From Ptiloglossa arizonensis (Eukaryota > Arthropoda > Insecta > Hymenoptera > Colletidae): a stretch of DNA of 64,000 bases. Below, in pieces: positions 47,551-58,607 of the stretch. Each line of letters starts with the position of its first letter. Position 1 is the first letter of the stretch. A program made the translations under genes and the position numbers. The stretch covers positions 248,001-312,000 of the forward strand of contig NW_027478710.1 of assembly GCF_051014685.1 (NCBI RefSeq), given 5' to 3'. Below the pieces are notes generated by a model. That model made no database searches and had not been told where the DNA came from. It saw nothing but the letters and a program-made list of their open reading frames with translations.

Positions 47551-47979
47551 CATACACCATTGTAAACGGGCGAGTGTCTACTTTCAGATGCAACAGGAAT
47601 TTCTCGAGTTCGTCAATCCGTACGCGAGATATGGGAGTTAGAAGTTAAGGAACGTTTGAGAAACCATCAAAATTTTCGCAAGTCTGATACTCGAAACCAA
47701 TAACTACTATGGCCTAGGGCAAAAATACACATACCTTTGTAATCGGGCGAGACTCTGCTTTCAGATGCAACAGGAATTTCTCGAGTTCGACAATCCGTTA
47801 GCGAGGTATGGGAGTTTGAAATTAAGGAACGCTTGAGAAACCATCAAAATTTTCGCAAGTCTGATACTCGAAACCAATAACTACTATGGCCTAGGGCAAG
47901 AATACACATACCGTTGTAATCGGGCGAGTTTCTGCTTTCAGATGCAACAGGAATTTCTCGAGTTCGTCAATCCGTTCGC
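47272..47979. repeat. Type E four-monomer block, copy 2
   Basis: Overlaps the end of the 16-mer HOR and the start of the trimer, marking the transition. Private ACATACACC near 47,552. Confidence 0.85.
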
Positions 47980-48101
47980 GAGATATGGGAGTTTGAAGTT
48001 AAGGAATGGTTGAGAAACCATCAAAATTTTCTCTGGTCTGATACTCGAAACCAATAACTGGAATGGCCTACGGGAGAAGTACACACACCATTGTAACCGG
48101 G
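47571..48101. repeat. 3-monomer HOR, copy 1 (531 bp)
   Basis: Runs from CGAGTGTCTAC through GTACGCGAG/AACGTTTG/CGAGACTCTGC, GTTAGCGAGG/AACGCTTG/GCAAGAATACAC, to TCTCTGG/CCTACGGGAGAAG. It repeats immediately with no difference noticed. Confidence 0.9.
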
Positions 48102-48632
48102 CGAGTGTCTACTTTCAGATGCAACAGGAATTTCTCGAGTTCGTCAATCCGTACGCGAGATATGGGAGTTAGAAGTTAAGGAACGTTTGAGAAACCATCA
48201 AAATTTTCGCAAGTCTGATACTCGAAACCAATAACTACTATGGCCTAGGGCAAAAATACACATACCTTTGTAATCGGGCGAGACTCTGCTTTCAGATGCA
48301 ACAGGAATTTCTCGAGTTCGACAATCCGTTAGCGAGGTATGGGAGTTTGAAATTAAGGAACGCTTGAGAAACCATCAAAATTTTCGCAAGTCTGATACTC
48401 GAAACCAATAACTACTATGGCCTAGGGCAAGAATACACATACCGTTGTAATCGGGCGAGTTTCTGCTTTCAGATGCAACAGGAATTTCTCGAGTTCGTCA
48501 ATCCGTTCGCGAGATATGGGAGTTTGAAGTTAAGGAATGGTTGAGAAACCATCAAAATTTTCTCTGGTCTGATACTCGAAACCAATAACTGGAATGGCCT
48601 ACGGGAGAAGTACACACACCATTGTAACCGGG
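48102..48632. repeat. 3-monomer HOR, copy 2 (531 bp)
   Basis: Tandem copy of the preceding trimer; the following sequence leaves the pattern at CGAGTTTCTACATTC near 48,640. Confidence 0.9.
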
Positions 48633-49218
48633 CGAGTTTCTACATTCAGATGCAACAGGAATTTCTCAAGTTCGTCAATCCGTTCGCGAGATATGGGAGT
48701 TTGAAGTTAAGGAATGGTTGAGAAACCACCAAAATTTTCGCTGATTTGATACTCGAAACCAATAACTGGAATGGCCTAGGGGAAAAGTACACACACCGTT
48801 GTAATCGGGCGAGTTTCTACTTTCAGATGCAACAGGAATTTCTCGAGTTCGTCAATCCGTTCGCGAGATATGGGAGTTAGAAGTTAAGGAATGGTTGAGA
48901 GACCATCAAAATTTTCGCAGGTCTGATTCCCGAAACCAATATCTACAAAGGCCTAGGGGAAAAATACACATAACGTTGTAATCGGTCCAGTTTCTACTTT
49001 CAGATGCAACAGGAATTTCTCGTGTTCGTCAATCTGTTCGCGAGATATGGGAGTTCGAAGTTAAGGAATGGTAGAGAAACCATCAAAATTTTCGGAAGTC
49101 TGATACTCGAAACCAATAACTACTATGGCCTAGGGGAAAAGTACACACACCATTGTAATCGGGCGAGTATCTACAGTCCGATGCAACAGGAATTTCTCGA
49201 GTTCGTCAATCCGTTCGC
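48633..49218. repeat. Mosaic monomers leading into a divergent island
   Basis: Contains ATAACGTTG/TCGGTCCAG/CTCGTGTTCG as at 39,400, then a unit reading GAATGGTAGAGAAACC and TTTCGGAAGTC, and CGAGTATCTACAGTCCGATGC. There is no +2 unit where the 39-kb island has one. Confidence 0.84.
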
Positions 49219-49750
49219 GAGATATGGGAGTTTGAAGTTAAGGAACGATTGAGCAACCATCAAAATTTTCGCAAGGCTGATACTCGAAACCAATAGCTAC
49301 TATGGCCTAGGGGAAAAGTACACACACCATTGTAATCGGGCGAGTTTCTACTTTCAGAAGCAACAGTAATTTCTCGATTTCGTCAATCCGTTCGCGAGAT
49401 ATGGGAGTTTGATATTAAGGAATGGTTGAGAAACCATCAAAATTTTCGCAAGTCTAATTCCCGAAGCCAATAACTACAAAGGCCTAGGGGAAAAAGACAC
49501 ACACCGTTGAAATCGGGCGAGTTTCTACTTTCAGAAGCAACAGCAATTTCTCGAGTTCGTCAATCCGTTCGCGAGATATGGGAATTGGAAGAATAAGGAA
49601 TGGTTGAGAAACCATCAAAATTTCCGCAAGTCTGATTCCCGAAACCAATAACTACAAAGGCCTAGGGGAGAAATACAGATACCGTTGCAATCGGGCGAGT
49701 TTCTACTTTCAGATTCAACAGGAATTTCTCGAATTCGTCAATCCGTTCGC
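49219..49750. repeat. Divergent island, type F trimer
   Basis: Three units: AACGATTGAGCAACC/AAGGCTG/AATAGCTAC/AGAAGCAACAGTAATTTC; AGTTTGATATTAAGG/TCTAATTCCCG/CGAAGCCAATAAC/AAAAAGACAC; GGAATTGGAAGAATAAGG/TTTCCGCAAG/ATACAGATACC/CAGATTCAAC. The third has a 1-bp insertion near 49,591, seen otherwise only at 52,075. Confidence 0.86.
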
Positions 49751-50104
49751 GAGATATGGGAGTTTGAAGTTAAGGAATGGTTGAGAAACCATCAAAATTT
49801 TCGCTGGTCTGATACTCGAAACCAATAACTACAATGGCCTAGGGGAAAAATTCACATACCATTGTAATTGGGCGAGTATCTACTTTCCGATGCAACAGGA
49901 ATTTCTCGAGTTCGTCAATCCGTTCGCGAGATATGGGAGTTTGAAGTTAAGGAATGGTTGAGAAACCATCAATATTTTCGCTGGTCTGATACTCGAAACC
50001 AATAACTGGAATGGCCTAGGGGAAAAGTACACACACCATTGTAATCGGGCGAGTTTCTACTTTCAGATGCAACAGGAATTTCTCGAGTTCGTCAATCCGT
50101 TCGC
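49751..50104. repeat. Type D monomer pair, copy 4
   Basis: Here the first unit reads TGTAATTGGGCGAG, destroying the CG of the CENP-B-like motif. Confidence 0.87.
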
Positions 50105-50812
50105 GAGATATGGGAGTTTGAAGTTAAGGAATGGTTGAGAAACCATCAAAATTTTCGCAAGTCTGATTCCCGAAACCAATAACTACAAAGGCCTAGGGGA
50201 AAAATACACATACCGTTGTAATCGTGCGAGTTTCTACTTTCAGATGCAACAGGAATTTCTCGAGTTCGTCAATCCGTTCGCGAGATATGGGAGTTCGAAG
50301 TTAAGGAATGGTTGAGAAACCATCAAAATTTTCTCTGGTCTGATACTCGAAACCAATAACTGGAATGGCCTAGGGGAAAAGTACACACACCATTGTAAAC
50401 GGGCGAGTGTCTACTTTCAGATGCAACAGGAATTTCTCGAGTTCGTCAATCCGTACGCGAGATATGGGAGTTAGAAGTTAAGGAACGATTGAGAAACCAT
50501 CAAAATTTTCGCAAGTCTGATACTCGAAACCAATAACTACTATGGCCTAGGGCAAAAATACACATACCTTTGTAATCGGGCGAGACTCTGCTTTCAGATG
50601 CAACAGGAATTTCTCGAGTTCGACAATCCGTTAGCGAGGTATGGGAGTTTGAAATTAAGGAACGCTTGAGAAACCATCAAAATTTTCGCAAGTCTGATAC
50701 TCGAAACCAATAACTACTATGGCCTAGGGCAAGAATACACATACCGTTGTAATCGGGCGAGTTTCTGCTTTCAGATGCAACAGGAATTTCTCGAGTTCGT
50801 CAATCTGTTCGC
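50105..50812. repeat. Type E four-monomer block, copy 3
   Basis: Matches 38,063-38,770, with AACGATTGAG for AACGTTTGAG near 50,482 and GCAAGAATACAC as in the trimer. Confidence 0.87.
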
Positions 50813-51343
50813 GAGATATGGGAGTTAGAAGTTAAGGAATGGTTGAGAAACCATCAAAATTTTCGCAAGTCTGATTCCCGAAACCAATAACTACAAAGGC
50901 CTAGGGGAAAAATACACATACCGTTGTAATCGTGCGAGTTTCTACTTTCAGAAGCAACAGGAATTTCTCGAGTTCGTCAATCCGTTCGCGAGATATGGGA
51001 GTTCGAAGTTAAGGAATGGTTGAGAAACCATCAAAATTTTCTCTGGTCTGATACTCGAAACCAATAACTGGAATGGCCTACGGGAAAAGTACACACACCA
51101 TTGTAACCGGGCGAGTTTCTACTTTCAGATGCAACAGGAATTTCTCAAGTTCGTCAATCCGTTCGCGAGATATGGGAGTTTGAAGTTAAGGAATGGTTGA
51201 GAAACCACCAAAATTTTCGCTGATTTGATACTCGAAACCAATAACTGGAATGGCCTAGGGGAAAAGTACACTTACCGTTGATATCGGGCGAGTTTCTGCT
51301 TTCAGATGCAATAGGAATTTCTCGAATTCGTCAATCCGGTCGC
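50813..51343. repeat. Three monomers ending in a +2 leader
   Basis: Includes CAGAAGCAACAGG (type F-like) in an otherwise common unit, CCTACGGGAAAAG, and a leader with CGTTGATATCGGG. Confidence 0.85.
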
Positions 51344-51522
51344 GAGATATGGGAGTTGGAAGTTAAGGAATGGTTGAGAAACCATCAAAATTTATTCTCT
51401 GGTCTGATACTCGAAACCAATAACTGGAATGGCCTAGGGGAAAGGTACACACACCGTTGTAATCGGGCGAGTTTCTACTTTCAGATGCAACAGGAATTTC
51501 TCGAGTTCGTCAATCCGTTCGC
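51344..51522. repeat. +2-bp variant monomer, copy 10
   Basis: AACCATC subfamily with private GGGGAAAGGTACAC near 51,440. Confidence 0.92.
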
Positions 51523-51876
51523 GAGATATGGGAGTTAGAAGTTAAGGAATGGTTGAGAGACCATCAAAATTTTCGCAGGTCTGATTCCCGAAACCAATAT
51601 CTACACAGGCCTAGGGGAAAAATACACATAACGTTGTAATCGGTCCAGTTTCTACTTTCGGATGCAACAGGAATTTCTCGTGTTCGTCAATCTGTTCGCG
51701 AGATATGGGAGTTCGAAGTTAAGGAATGGTTGAGAAACCATCAAAATTTTCGCAAGTCTGATACTCGAAACCAATAACTACTATGGCCTAGGGGAAAAGT
51801 ACACACACCATTGTAATCGGGCGAGTATCTACAGTCCGATGCAACAGGAATTTCTCGAGTTCGTCAATCCGTTCGC
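51523..51876. repeat. Two monomers after +2 copy 10
   Basis: GAGAGACCATC/AATATCTACACAGG/ATAACGTTG/TCGGTCCAG, then a unit with CGAGTATCTACAGTCCGATGC. This repeats the order seen after +2 copies 7 and 11-13. Confidence 0.85.
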
Positions 51877-52231
51877 AAGATATGGGAGTTTGAAGTTAAG
51901 GAACGATTGAGCAACCATCAAAATTTTCGCAAGTCTAATTCCCGAAACCAATAACTACAAAGGCCTAGGGGAAAAATACACATACCGTTAAAATCGGGCG
52001 AGTTTCTACTTTCAGAAGCAACAGCAATTTCTCGAGTTCGTCAATCCGTTCGCGAGATATGGGAGTTGGAAGAATAAGGAATGGTTGAGAAACCATCAAA
52101 ATTTCCGCAAGTCTGATACCCGAAACCAAGAACTACAAAGGCCTAGGGGAAAAATACAGATACCGTTGCAATCGGGCGAGTTTCTACTTTCAGATTCAAC
52201 AGGAATTTCTCGAATTCGTCAATCCGTTCGC
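51877..52231. repeat. Divergent island, type F pair
   Basis: AACGATTGAGCAACC/TCTAATTCCCG/CGTTAAAATCGGG/AGAAGCAACAGCAATTTC, then GTTGGAAGAATAAGG (+1 bp)/AACCAAGAACTAC/ATACAGATACC/CAGATTCAAC. Against 49,219-49,750 it lacks one unit: its first monomer joins the start of type F1 to the end of type F2. Confidence 0.85.
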
Positions 52232-52585
52232 GAGATATGGGAGTTTGAAGTTAAGGAATGGTTGAGAAACCATCAAAATTTTCGCTGGTCTGATACTCGA
52301 AACCAATAACTACAATGGCCTAGGGGAAAAATTCACATACCATTGTAATCGGGCGAGTATCTACTTTCCGATGCAACAGGAATTTCTCGAGTTCGTCAGT
52401 CCGTTCGCGAGATATGGGAGTTTGAAGTTAAGGAATGGTTGAGAAACCATCAAAACTTTCGCTGGTCTGATCCTCGAAACCAATAACTGGAATGGCCTAG
52501 GGGAAAAGTACACACGCCGTTGTAATCGGGCGAGTTTCTACTTTCAGATGCAACAGGAGTTTCTCGTGTTCGTCAATCCATTCGC
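52232..52585. repeat. Type D-derived pair
   Basis: The first unit is type D (ACAATGG, TTCACATA, TTTCCGATGC); the second has AAAACTTTCGC, GATCCTCG and ACACACGCCG, unlike other D pairs. Confidence 0.84.
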
Positions 52586-53116
52586 GAGATATGGGAGTTC
52601 GAAGTTATGGAACGATTGAGAATCCATCAAAATTTTCGCAAGTCTGATGCTCGAAACCAATAACTACTATGGCCTAGCGGAAAAGTACAAACATCATTGT
52701 AATCGGGCGAGTATCTACTTTCCGATGCAACAGGAATTTCTCAAGTTCGTCAATCCGTACGCGAGATATGGGAGTTTGAAGTTAAGCAATGGTTGAGAAA
52801 CCACCAAAATTTTCGCTGATTTGATACTCGAAACCAATAACTGGAATGGCCTAGGGGAAAAGTACACTTACCGTTGTAATCGTGCGAGTTTCTACTTTCA
52901 GATGCAACAGGAATTTCTCGTGTTCGTCAATCCATTCGCGAGATATGGGAGTTCGAAGTTATGGAACGATTGAGAATCCATCAAAATTTTCGCAAGTCTG
53001 ATGTTCGAAACCAATAACTACTATGGCCTAGCGGAAAAGTACAAACATCATTGTAATCGGGCGAGTATCTACTTTCCGATGCAACAGGAATTTCTCAAGT
53101 TCGTCAATCCGTTCGC
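52586..53116. repeat. Type G units, 354-bp step
   Basis: GTTCGAAGTTATGG/AACGATTGAGAATCC/GCCTAGCGG/ACAAACATCATTG occurs at 52,586 and 52,940, separated by a TTAAGCAATGG/GCTGATTTG unit. The same unit recurs at 54,179. GATGCTCG at 52,640 becomes GATGTTCG at 52,994. Confidence 0.86.
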
Positions 53117-53824
53117 GAGATATGGGAGTTCGAAGTTAAGGAATGGTTGAGAAACCATCAAAATTTTCGCAAGTCTGATTCCCGAAACCAATAACTACAA
53201 AGGCCTAGGGGAAAAATACACATACCGTTGTAATCGTGCGAGTTTCTACTTTCAGATGCAACAGGAATTTCTCGAGTTCGTCAATCCGTTCGCGAGATAT
53301 GGGAGTTCGAAGTTAAGGAATGGTTGAGAAACCATCAAAATTTTCTCTGGTCTGATACTCGAAACCAATAACTGGAATGGCCTAGGGGAAAAGTACACAC
53401 ACCATTGTAATCGGGCGAGTTTCTACTTTCAGTTGCAACAGGAATTTCTCGAGTTCGTCAATCCGTACGCGAGATATGGGAGTTAGAAGTTAAGGAATGG
53501 TTGAGAAACCATCAAAATTTTCGCAAGTCTGATTCCCGAAACCAATACCTACAAAGGCCTAGGGGAAAAATACACATACCGTTGTAATCGTGCGAGTTTC
53601 TACTTTCAGATGCAACAGGAATTTCTCGAGTTCGTCAATCCGTTCGCGAGATATGGGAGTTCGAAGTTAAGGAATGGTTGAGAAACCATCAAAATTTTCT
53701 CTGGTCTGATACTCGAAACGAATAACTGGAATGGCCCACGGGAAAAGTACACACACCATTGTAATCGGGCGAGTATCTACTTTCCGATGCAACAGGAATT
53801 TCTCGAGTTCGTCAATCCGTTCGC
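53117..53824. repeat. Four monomers of family C type
   Basis: GATTCCCG/TCGTGCGAG, TCTCTGG/CAGTTGCAAC, AATACCTACAAAGG, then TCTCTGG with CGAAACGAATAAC and GGCCCACGGG: the first three units of family C without the last two. Confidence 0.84.
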
Positions 53825-54178
53825 GAGATATGGGAGTTTGAAGTTAAGGAACGATTGAGCAACCCTCAAAATTTTCGCAAGGCTGATACTCGAAACCAAT
53901 AGCTACTATGGCCTAGTGGAAAAGTACACACACCATTGTAATAGGGCAAGTTTCTACTTTCAGAAGCAACAGTAATTTCGCGAGTTCGTCAATCCGTTCG
54001 CGAGATATGGGAGTTCGAAGTTAAGGAATGGTTGAGAAACCATCAAAATTTTCGCTGGTCTGATACTCGAAACCAATAACTACAATGGCCTAGGGCAAAA
54101 ATACACATACCATTGTAATCGGGCGAGTCTGTGCTTTCAGATGCAACAGGAGTTTCTCGTGTTCGTCAATCCATTCGC
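53825..54178. repeat. Type F unit plus ACAATGG unit
   Basis: AACGATTGAGCAACC/AAGGCTG/AATAGCTAC/AATAGGGCAAG/AGAAGCAACAGTAATTTCGCGAG, followed by ACAATGGCCTAGGGC with CGAGTCTGTGC and CTCGTGTTCG. Confidence 0.85.
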
Positions 54179-54532
54179 GAGATATGGGAGTTCGAAGTTA
54201 TGGAACGATTGAGAATCCATCAAAATTTTCGCAAGTCTGATGCTCGAAACCAATAACTACTATGGCCTAGCGGAAAAGTACAAACATCATTGTAATCGGG
54301 CTAGTATCTACTTTCCGATGCAACAGGAATTTCTCAAGTTCGTCAATCCGTACGCGAGATATGGGAGTTTGAAGTTAAGCAATGGTTGAGAAACCACCAA
54401 TATTTTCGCTGATTGAATACTCGAAACCAATAACTGGAATGGCCTAGGGGGAAAGTACACTTACCGTTGTAATCGTGCGAGTTTCTACTTTCAGATGCAA
54501 CAGGAATTCCTCGAGTTCGTCAATCCGTTCGC
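54179..54532. repeat. Type G pair, third occurrence
   Basis: Seven monomers (1,239 bp) after 52,940. The second unit has CACCAATATTTTCGC and GATTGAATACTCG, and its XhoI context is CCTCGAG. Confidence 0.85.
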
Positions 54533-55240
54533 GAGATATGGGAGTTCGAAGTTAAGGAATGGTTGAGAAACCATCAAAATTTTCTCTGGTCTGATACTCG
54601 AAACCAATAACTGGAATGGCCTAGGGGAAAAGTACACACACCATTGTAATCGGGCGAGTTTCTACTTTCAGTTGCAACTGGAATTTCTCGAGTTCGTCAA
54701 TCCGTACTCGAGATATGGGAGTTAGAAGTTAAGGAATGGTTGAGAAACCATCAAAATTTTCGCAAGTCTGATTCCCGAAACCAATACCTACAAAGGCCTA
54801 GGGGAAAAATACATATACCGTTGTAATCGTGCGAGTTTCTACTTTCAGATGCAACAGGAATTTCTCGAGTTCGTCAATCCGTTCGCGAGATATGGGAGTT
54901 CGAAGTTAAGGAATGGTTGAGAAACCATCAAAATTTTCTCTGGTCTGATACTCGAAACCAATAACTGGAATGGCCTACGGGAAAAGTACACACACCATTG
55001 TAACCGGGCGAGTTTCTACTTTCAGATGCAACAGGAATTTCTCAAGTTCGTCAATCCGTTCGCGAGATATGGGAGTTTGAAGTTAAGGAATGGTTGAGAA
55101 ACCACCAAAATTTTCGCTGATTTGATACTCGAAACCAATAACTGGAATGGCCTAGGGGAAAAGTACACTTACCGTTGAGATCGGGCGAGTTTCTGCTTTC
55201 AGATGCAATAGGAACTTCTCGAATTCGTCAATCCGGTCGC
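54533..55240. repeat. Four monomers ending in a +2 leader
   Basis: TCTCTGG/CAGTTGCAACTGG with GTACTCGAG, AATACCTACAAAGG, TCTCTGG/CCTACGGG, then a leader with CGTTGAGATCGGG and GGAACTTCTCGAATTCG. Confidence 0.85.
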
Positions 55241-55419
55241 GAGATATGGGAGTTGGAAGTTAAGGAATGGTTGAGAAACCATCAAAATTTATTCTCTGGT
55301 CTGATACTCGAAACCAATAACTGGAATGGCCTAGGGGAAAAATACACATACCGTTGTAATCGTGCGAGTTTCTACTTTCAGATGCAACAGGAATTTCTCG
55401 AGTTCGTCAATCCGTTCGC
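55241..55419. repeat. +2-bp variant monomer, copy 11 (hybrid)
   Basis: The first half is standard, but from about 55,338 it reads GAAAAATACACATACCG and TCGTGCGAG, the GATTCCCG-class sequence, instead of GAAAAGTACACACACCG and TCGGGCGAG. A patch has been copied from another monomer class. Confidence 0.9.
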
Positions 55420-56304
55420 GAGATATGGGAGTTAGAAGTTAAGGAATGGTTGAGAGACCATCAAAATTTTCGCAGGTCTGATTCCCGAAACCAATATCTA
55501 CAAAGGCCTAGGGGAAAAATACACATAACGTTGTAATCGGTCCAGTTTCTACTTTCAGATGCAACAGGAATTCCTCGTGTTCGTCAATCCGTTCGCGAGA
55601 TATGGGAGTTTGAAGTTAAGGAATGGTTGAGAAACCATCAAAATTTTCTCTGGTCTGATACTCGAAACCAATAACTACAATGGCCTAGGGCAAAAATACA
55701 CATACCATTGTAATCGGGCGAGTCTGTGCTTTCAGATGCAACAGGAGTTTCTCGTGTTCGTCAATCCATTCGCGAGATATGGGAGTTCGAAGTTAAGGAA
55801 CGATTGAGAATCCATCAAAATTTTCGCAAGTCTGATACTCGAAACCAATAACTGGAAAAGCCTAGGGGAAAAGTACACACACCATTGCAATCGGGCGAGT
55901 TTCTGCTTTCAGATGCAATAGGAATTTCTCGAGTTCGTCAATCCGTTCGCGAGATATGGGAGTTGGAAGTTAAGGAACGTTTGAGAAACCATCAGAATTT
56001 TCGCAAGTCTGATACTCGAAACCAATAACTACTATGGCCTAGGGCAAAAATACACATACCTTTGTAATCGGGCGAGTCTCTGCTTTCAGATGCAACAGGA
56101 ATTTCTCGAGTTCGACAATGCGTTAGCGAGGTATGGGAGTTTGAAATTAAGGAACGCTTGAGATACCATCAAAATTTTCGCAAGTCTGATACTCGAAACC
56201 TATAACTACTATGGCCTAGGGCAAAAATACACATACCGTTGTAATCGGGCGAGTTTCTGCTTTCAGATGCAACAGGAATTTCTCGAGTTCGTCAATCCGT
56301 TCGC
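55420..56304. repeat. Five mosaic monomers
   Basis: GAGAGACCATC/ATAACGTTG/TCGGTCCAG, then ACAATGGCCTAGGGC/CGAGTCTGTGC, CTGGAAAAGCC, GTTGGAAG/AACGTTTG with CATCAGAATTTT, and GTTAGCGAGG with GAGATACCATC and AACCTATAAC. The last features recur at 61,265-61,510. Confidence 0.85.
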
Positions 56305-58607
56305 GAGATATGGGAGTTTGAAGTTAAGGAATGGTTGAGAAACCATCAAAATTTTCGCTGGTCTGATACTCGAAACCAATAACTGGAATGGCCTAGGGCA
56401 AAAGTACACACACCATTGTAATCGGGCGAGTTTCTACTTTCAGATGCAACAGGAATTTCTCGAGTTCGTCAATCCGTTCGCGAGATATGGGAGTTAGAAG
56501 TTAAGGAATGGTTGAGAAACCATCAAAATTTTCGCAAGTCTGATTCCCGAAACCAATAACTACAAAGGCATAGGGGAAAAATACACATACCGTTGTAATC
56601 GTGCGAGTTTCTACTTTCAGATGCAACAGGAATTTCTCGAGTTCGTCAATCCGTTCGCGAGATATGGGAGTTCGAAGTTAAGGAATGGTTGAGAAACCAT
56701 CAAAATTTTCTCTGGTCTGATACTCGAAACCAATAACTGGAATGGCCTAGGGGAAAAGTACACACACCATTGTAAACGGGCGAGTGTCTACTTTCAGATG
56801 CAACAGGAATTTCTCGAGTTCGTCAATCCGTACGCGAGATATGGGAGTTAGAAGTTAAGGAACGTTTGAGAAACCATCAAAATTTTCGCAAGTCTGATAC
56901 TCGAAACCAATAACTACTATGGCCTAGGGCAAAAATACACATACCTTTGTAATCGGGCGAGACTCTGCTTTCAGATGCAACAGGAATTTCTCGAGCTCGA
57001 CAATCCGTTAGCGAGGTATGGGAGTTTGAAATTAAGGAACGCTTGAGAAACCATCAAAATTTTCGCAAGTCTGATTCTCGAAACCAATAACTACTATGGC
57101 CTAGGGCAAAAATACACATACCGTTGTAATCGGGCGAGTTTCTGCTTTCAGATGCAACAGGAATTTCTCGAGTTCGTCAATCCGTTCGCGAGATATGGGA
57201 GTTAGAAGTTAAGGAATGGTTGAGAAACCATCAAAATTTTCGCAAGTCTGATTCCCGAAACCAATAACTACAAAGGCCTAGGGGAAAAATACACATACCG
57301 TTGTAATCGTGCGAGTTTCTACTTTCAGATGCAACAGGAATTTCTCGAGTTCGTCAATCCGTTCGCGAGATATGGGAGTTCGAAGTTAAGGAATGGTTGA
57401 GAAACCATAAAAATTTTCTCTGGTCTGATACTCGAAACCAATAACTGGAATGGCCTAGGGGAAAAGTACACACACCATTGTAATCGGGCGAGTTTCTACT
57501 TTCAGTTGCAACAGGAATTTCTCGAGTTCGTCAATCCGTACGCGAGATATGGGAGTTAGAAGTTAAGGAATGGTTGAGAAACCATCAAAATTTTCGCAAG
57601 TCTGATTCCCGAAACCAATACCTACAAAGGCCTAGGGGAAAAATACACATACCGTTGTAATCGTGCGAGTTTCTACTTTCAGATGCAACAGGAATTTCTC
57701 GAGTTCGTCAATCCGTTCGCGAGATATGGGAGTTCGAAGTTAAGGAATGGTTGAGAAACCATCAAAATTTTCTCTGGTCTGATACTCGAAACCAATAACT
57801 GGAATGGCCTACGGGAAAAGTACACACACCATTGTAACCGGGCGAGTTTCTACTTTCAGATGCAACAGGAATTTCTCAAGTTCGTCAATCCGTTCGCGAG
57901 ATATGGGAGTTTGAAGTTAAGGAATGATTGAGAAACCACCAAAATTTTCGCTGATATGATACTCGAAACCAATAACTGGAATGGCCTAGGGGAAAAGTAC
58001 ACTTACCGCTGAGAACGGGCGAGTTTCTGCTTTCAGATGCAATAGGAATTTCTCGAATTCGTCAATCCGGTCGCGAGATATGGGAGTTGGAAGTTAAGGA
58101 ATGGTTGAGAAACCATCAAAATTTATTCTCTGGTCTGATACTCGAAACCAATAACTGGAATGGCCTAGGGGAAAAGTACACACACCGTTGTAATCGGGCG
58201 AGTTTCTACTTTCAGATGCAACAGGAATTTCTCGAGTTCGTCAATCCGTTCGCGAGATATGGGAGTTAGAAGTTAAGGAATGGTTGAGAGACCATCAAAA
58301 TTTTCGCAGGTCTGATTCCCGAAACCAATATCTACAAAGGCCTAGGGGAAAAATACACATAACGTTGTAATCGGTCCAGTTTCTACTTTCAGATGCAACA
58401 GGAATTTCTCGTGTTCGTCAATCTGTTCGCGAGATATGGGAGTTCGAAGTTAAGGAATGGTTGAGAAACCATCAAAATTTCCGCAATTCGAATTCCCGAA
58501 ACCAATAACTACAAAGGCCTAGGGGAAAAATACACATACCGTTGTAATCGTGCGAGTTTCTACTTTCAGATGCAACAGGAATTTCTCGAGTTCGTCAATC
58601 CGTTCGC
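56305..58607. repeat. 13-monomer HOR, copy 1 (2,303 bp)
   Basis: Contains type E copy 4 (56,482-57,189), three units of family C type, a leader and +2 copy 12. The rare AAAGGCATAGGGG (56,565) and GATTCGAATTCCCG-type changes recur 2,303 bp on. One seen difference is CTGAGAACGGG here versus CTGAGATCGGG there. Confidence 0.92.
58075..58253. repeat. +2-bp variant monomer, copy 12
   Basis: Inside the 13-mer HOR; the leader immediately upstream has CGCTGAGAACGGG. Confidence 0.92.

Noticed and set aside
52586..53116. Possible insertion of foreign DNA in the type F/G islands
   Set aside because: These units look unusual at first, but they keep the 177-bp phase and align along their whole length with the satellite; they are diverged monomers.
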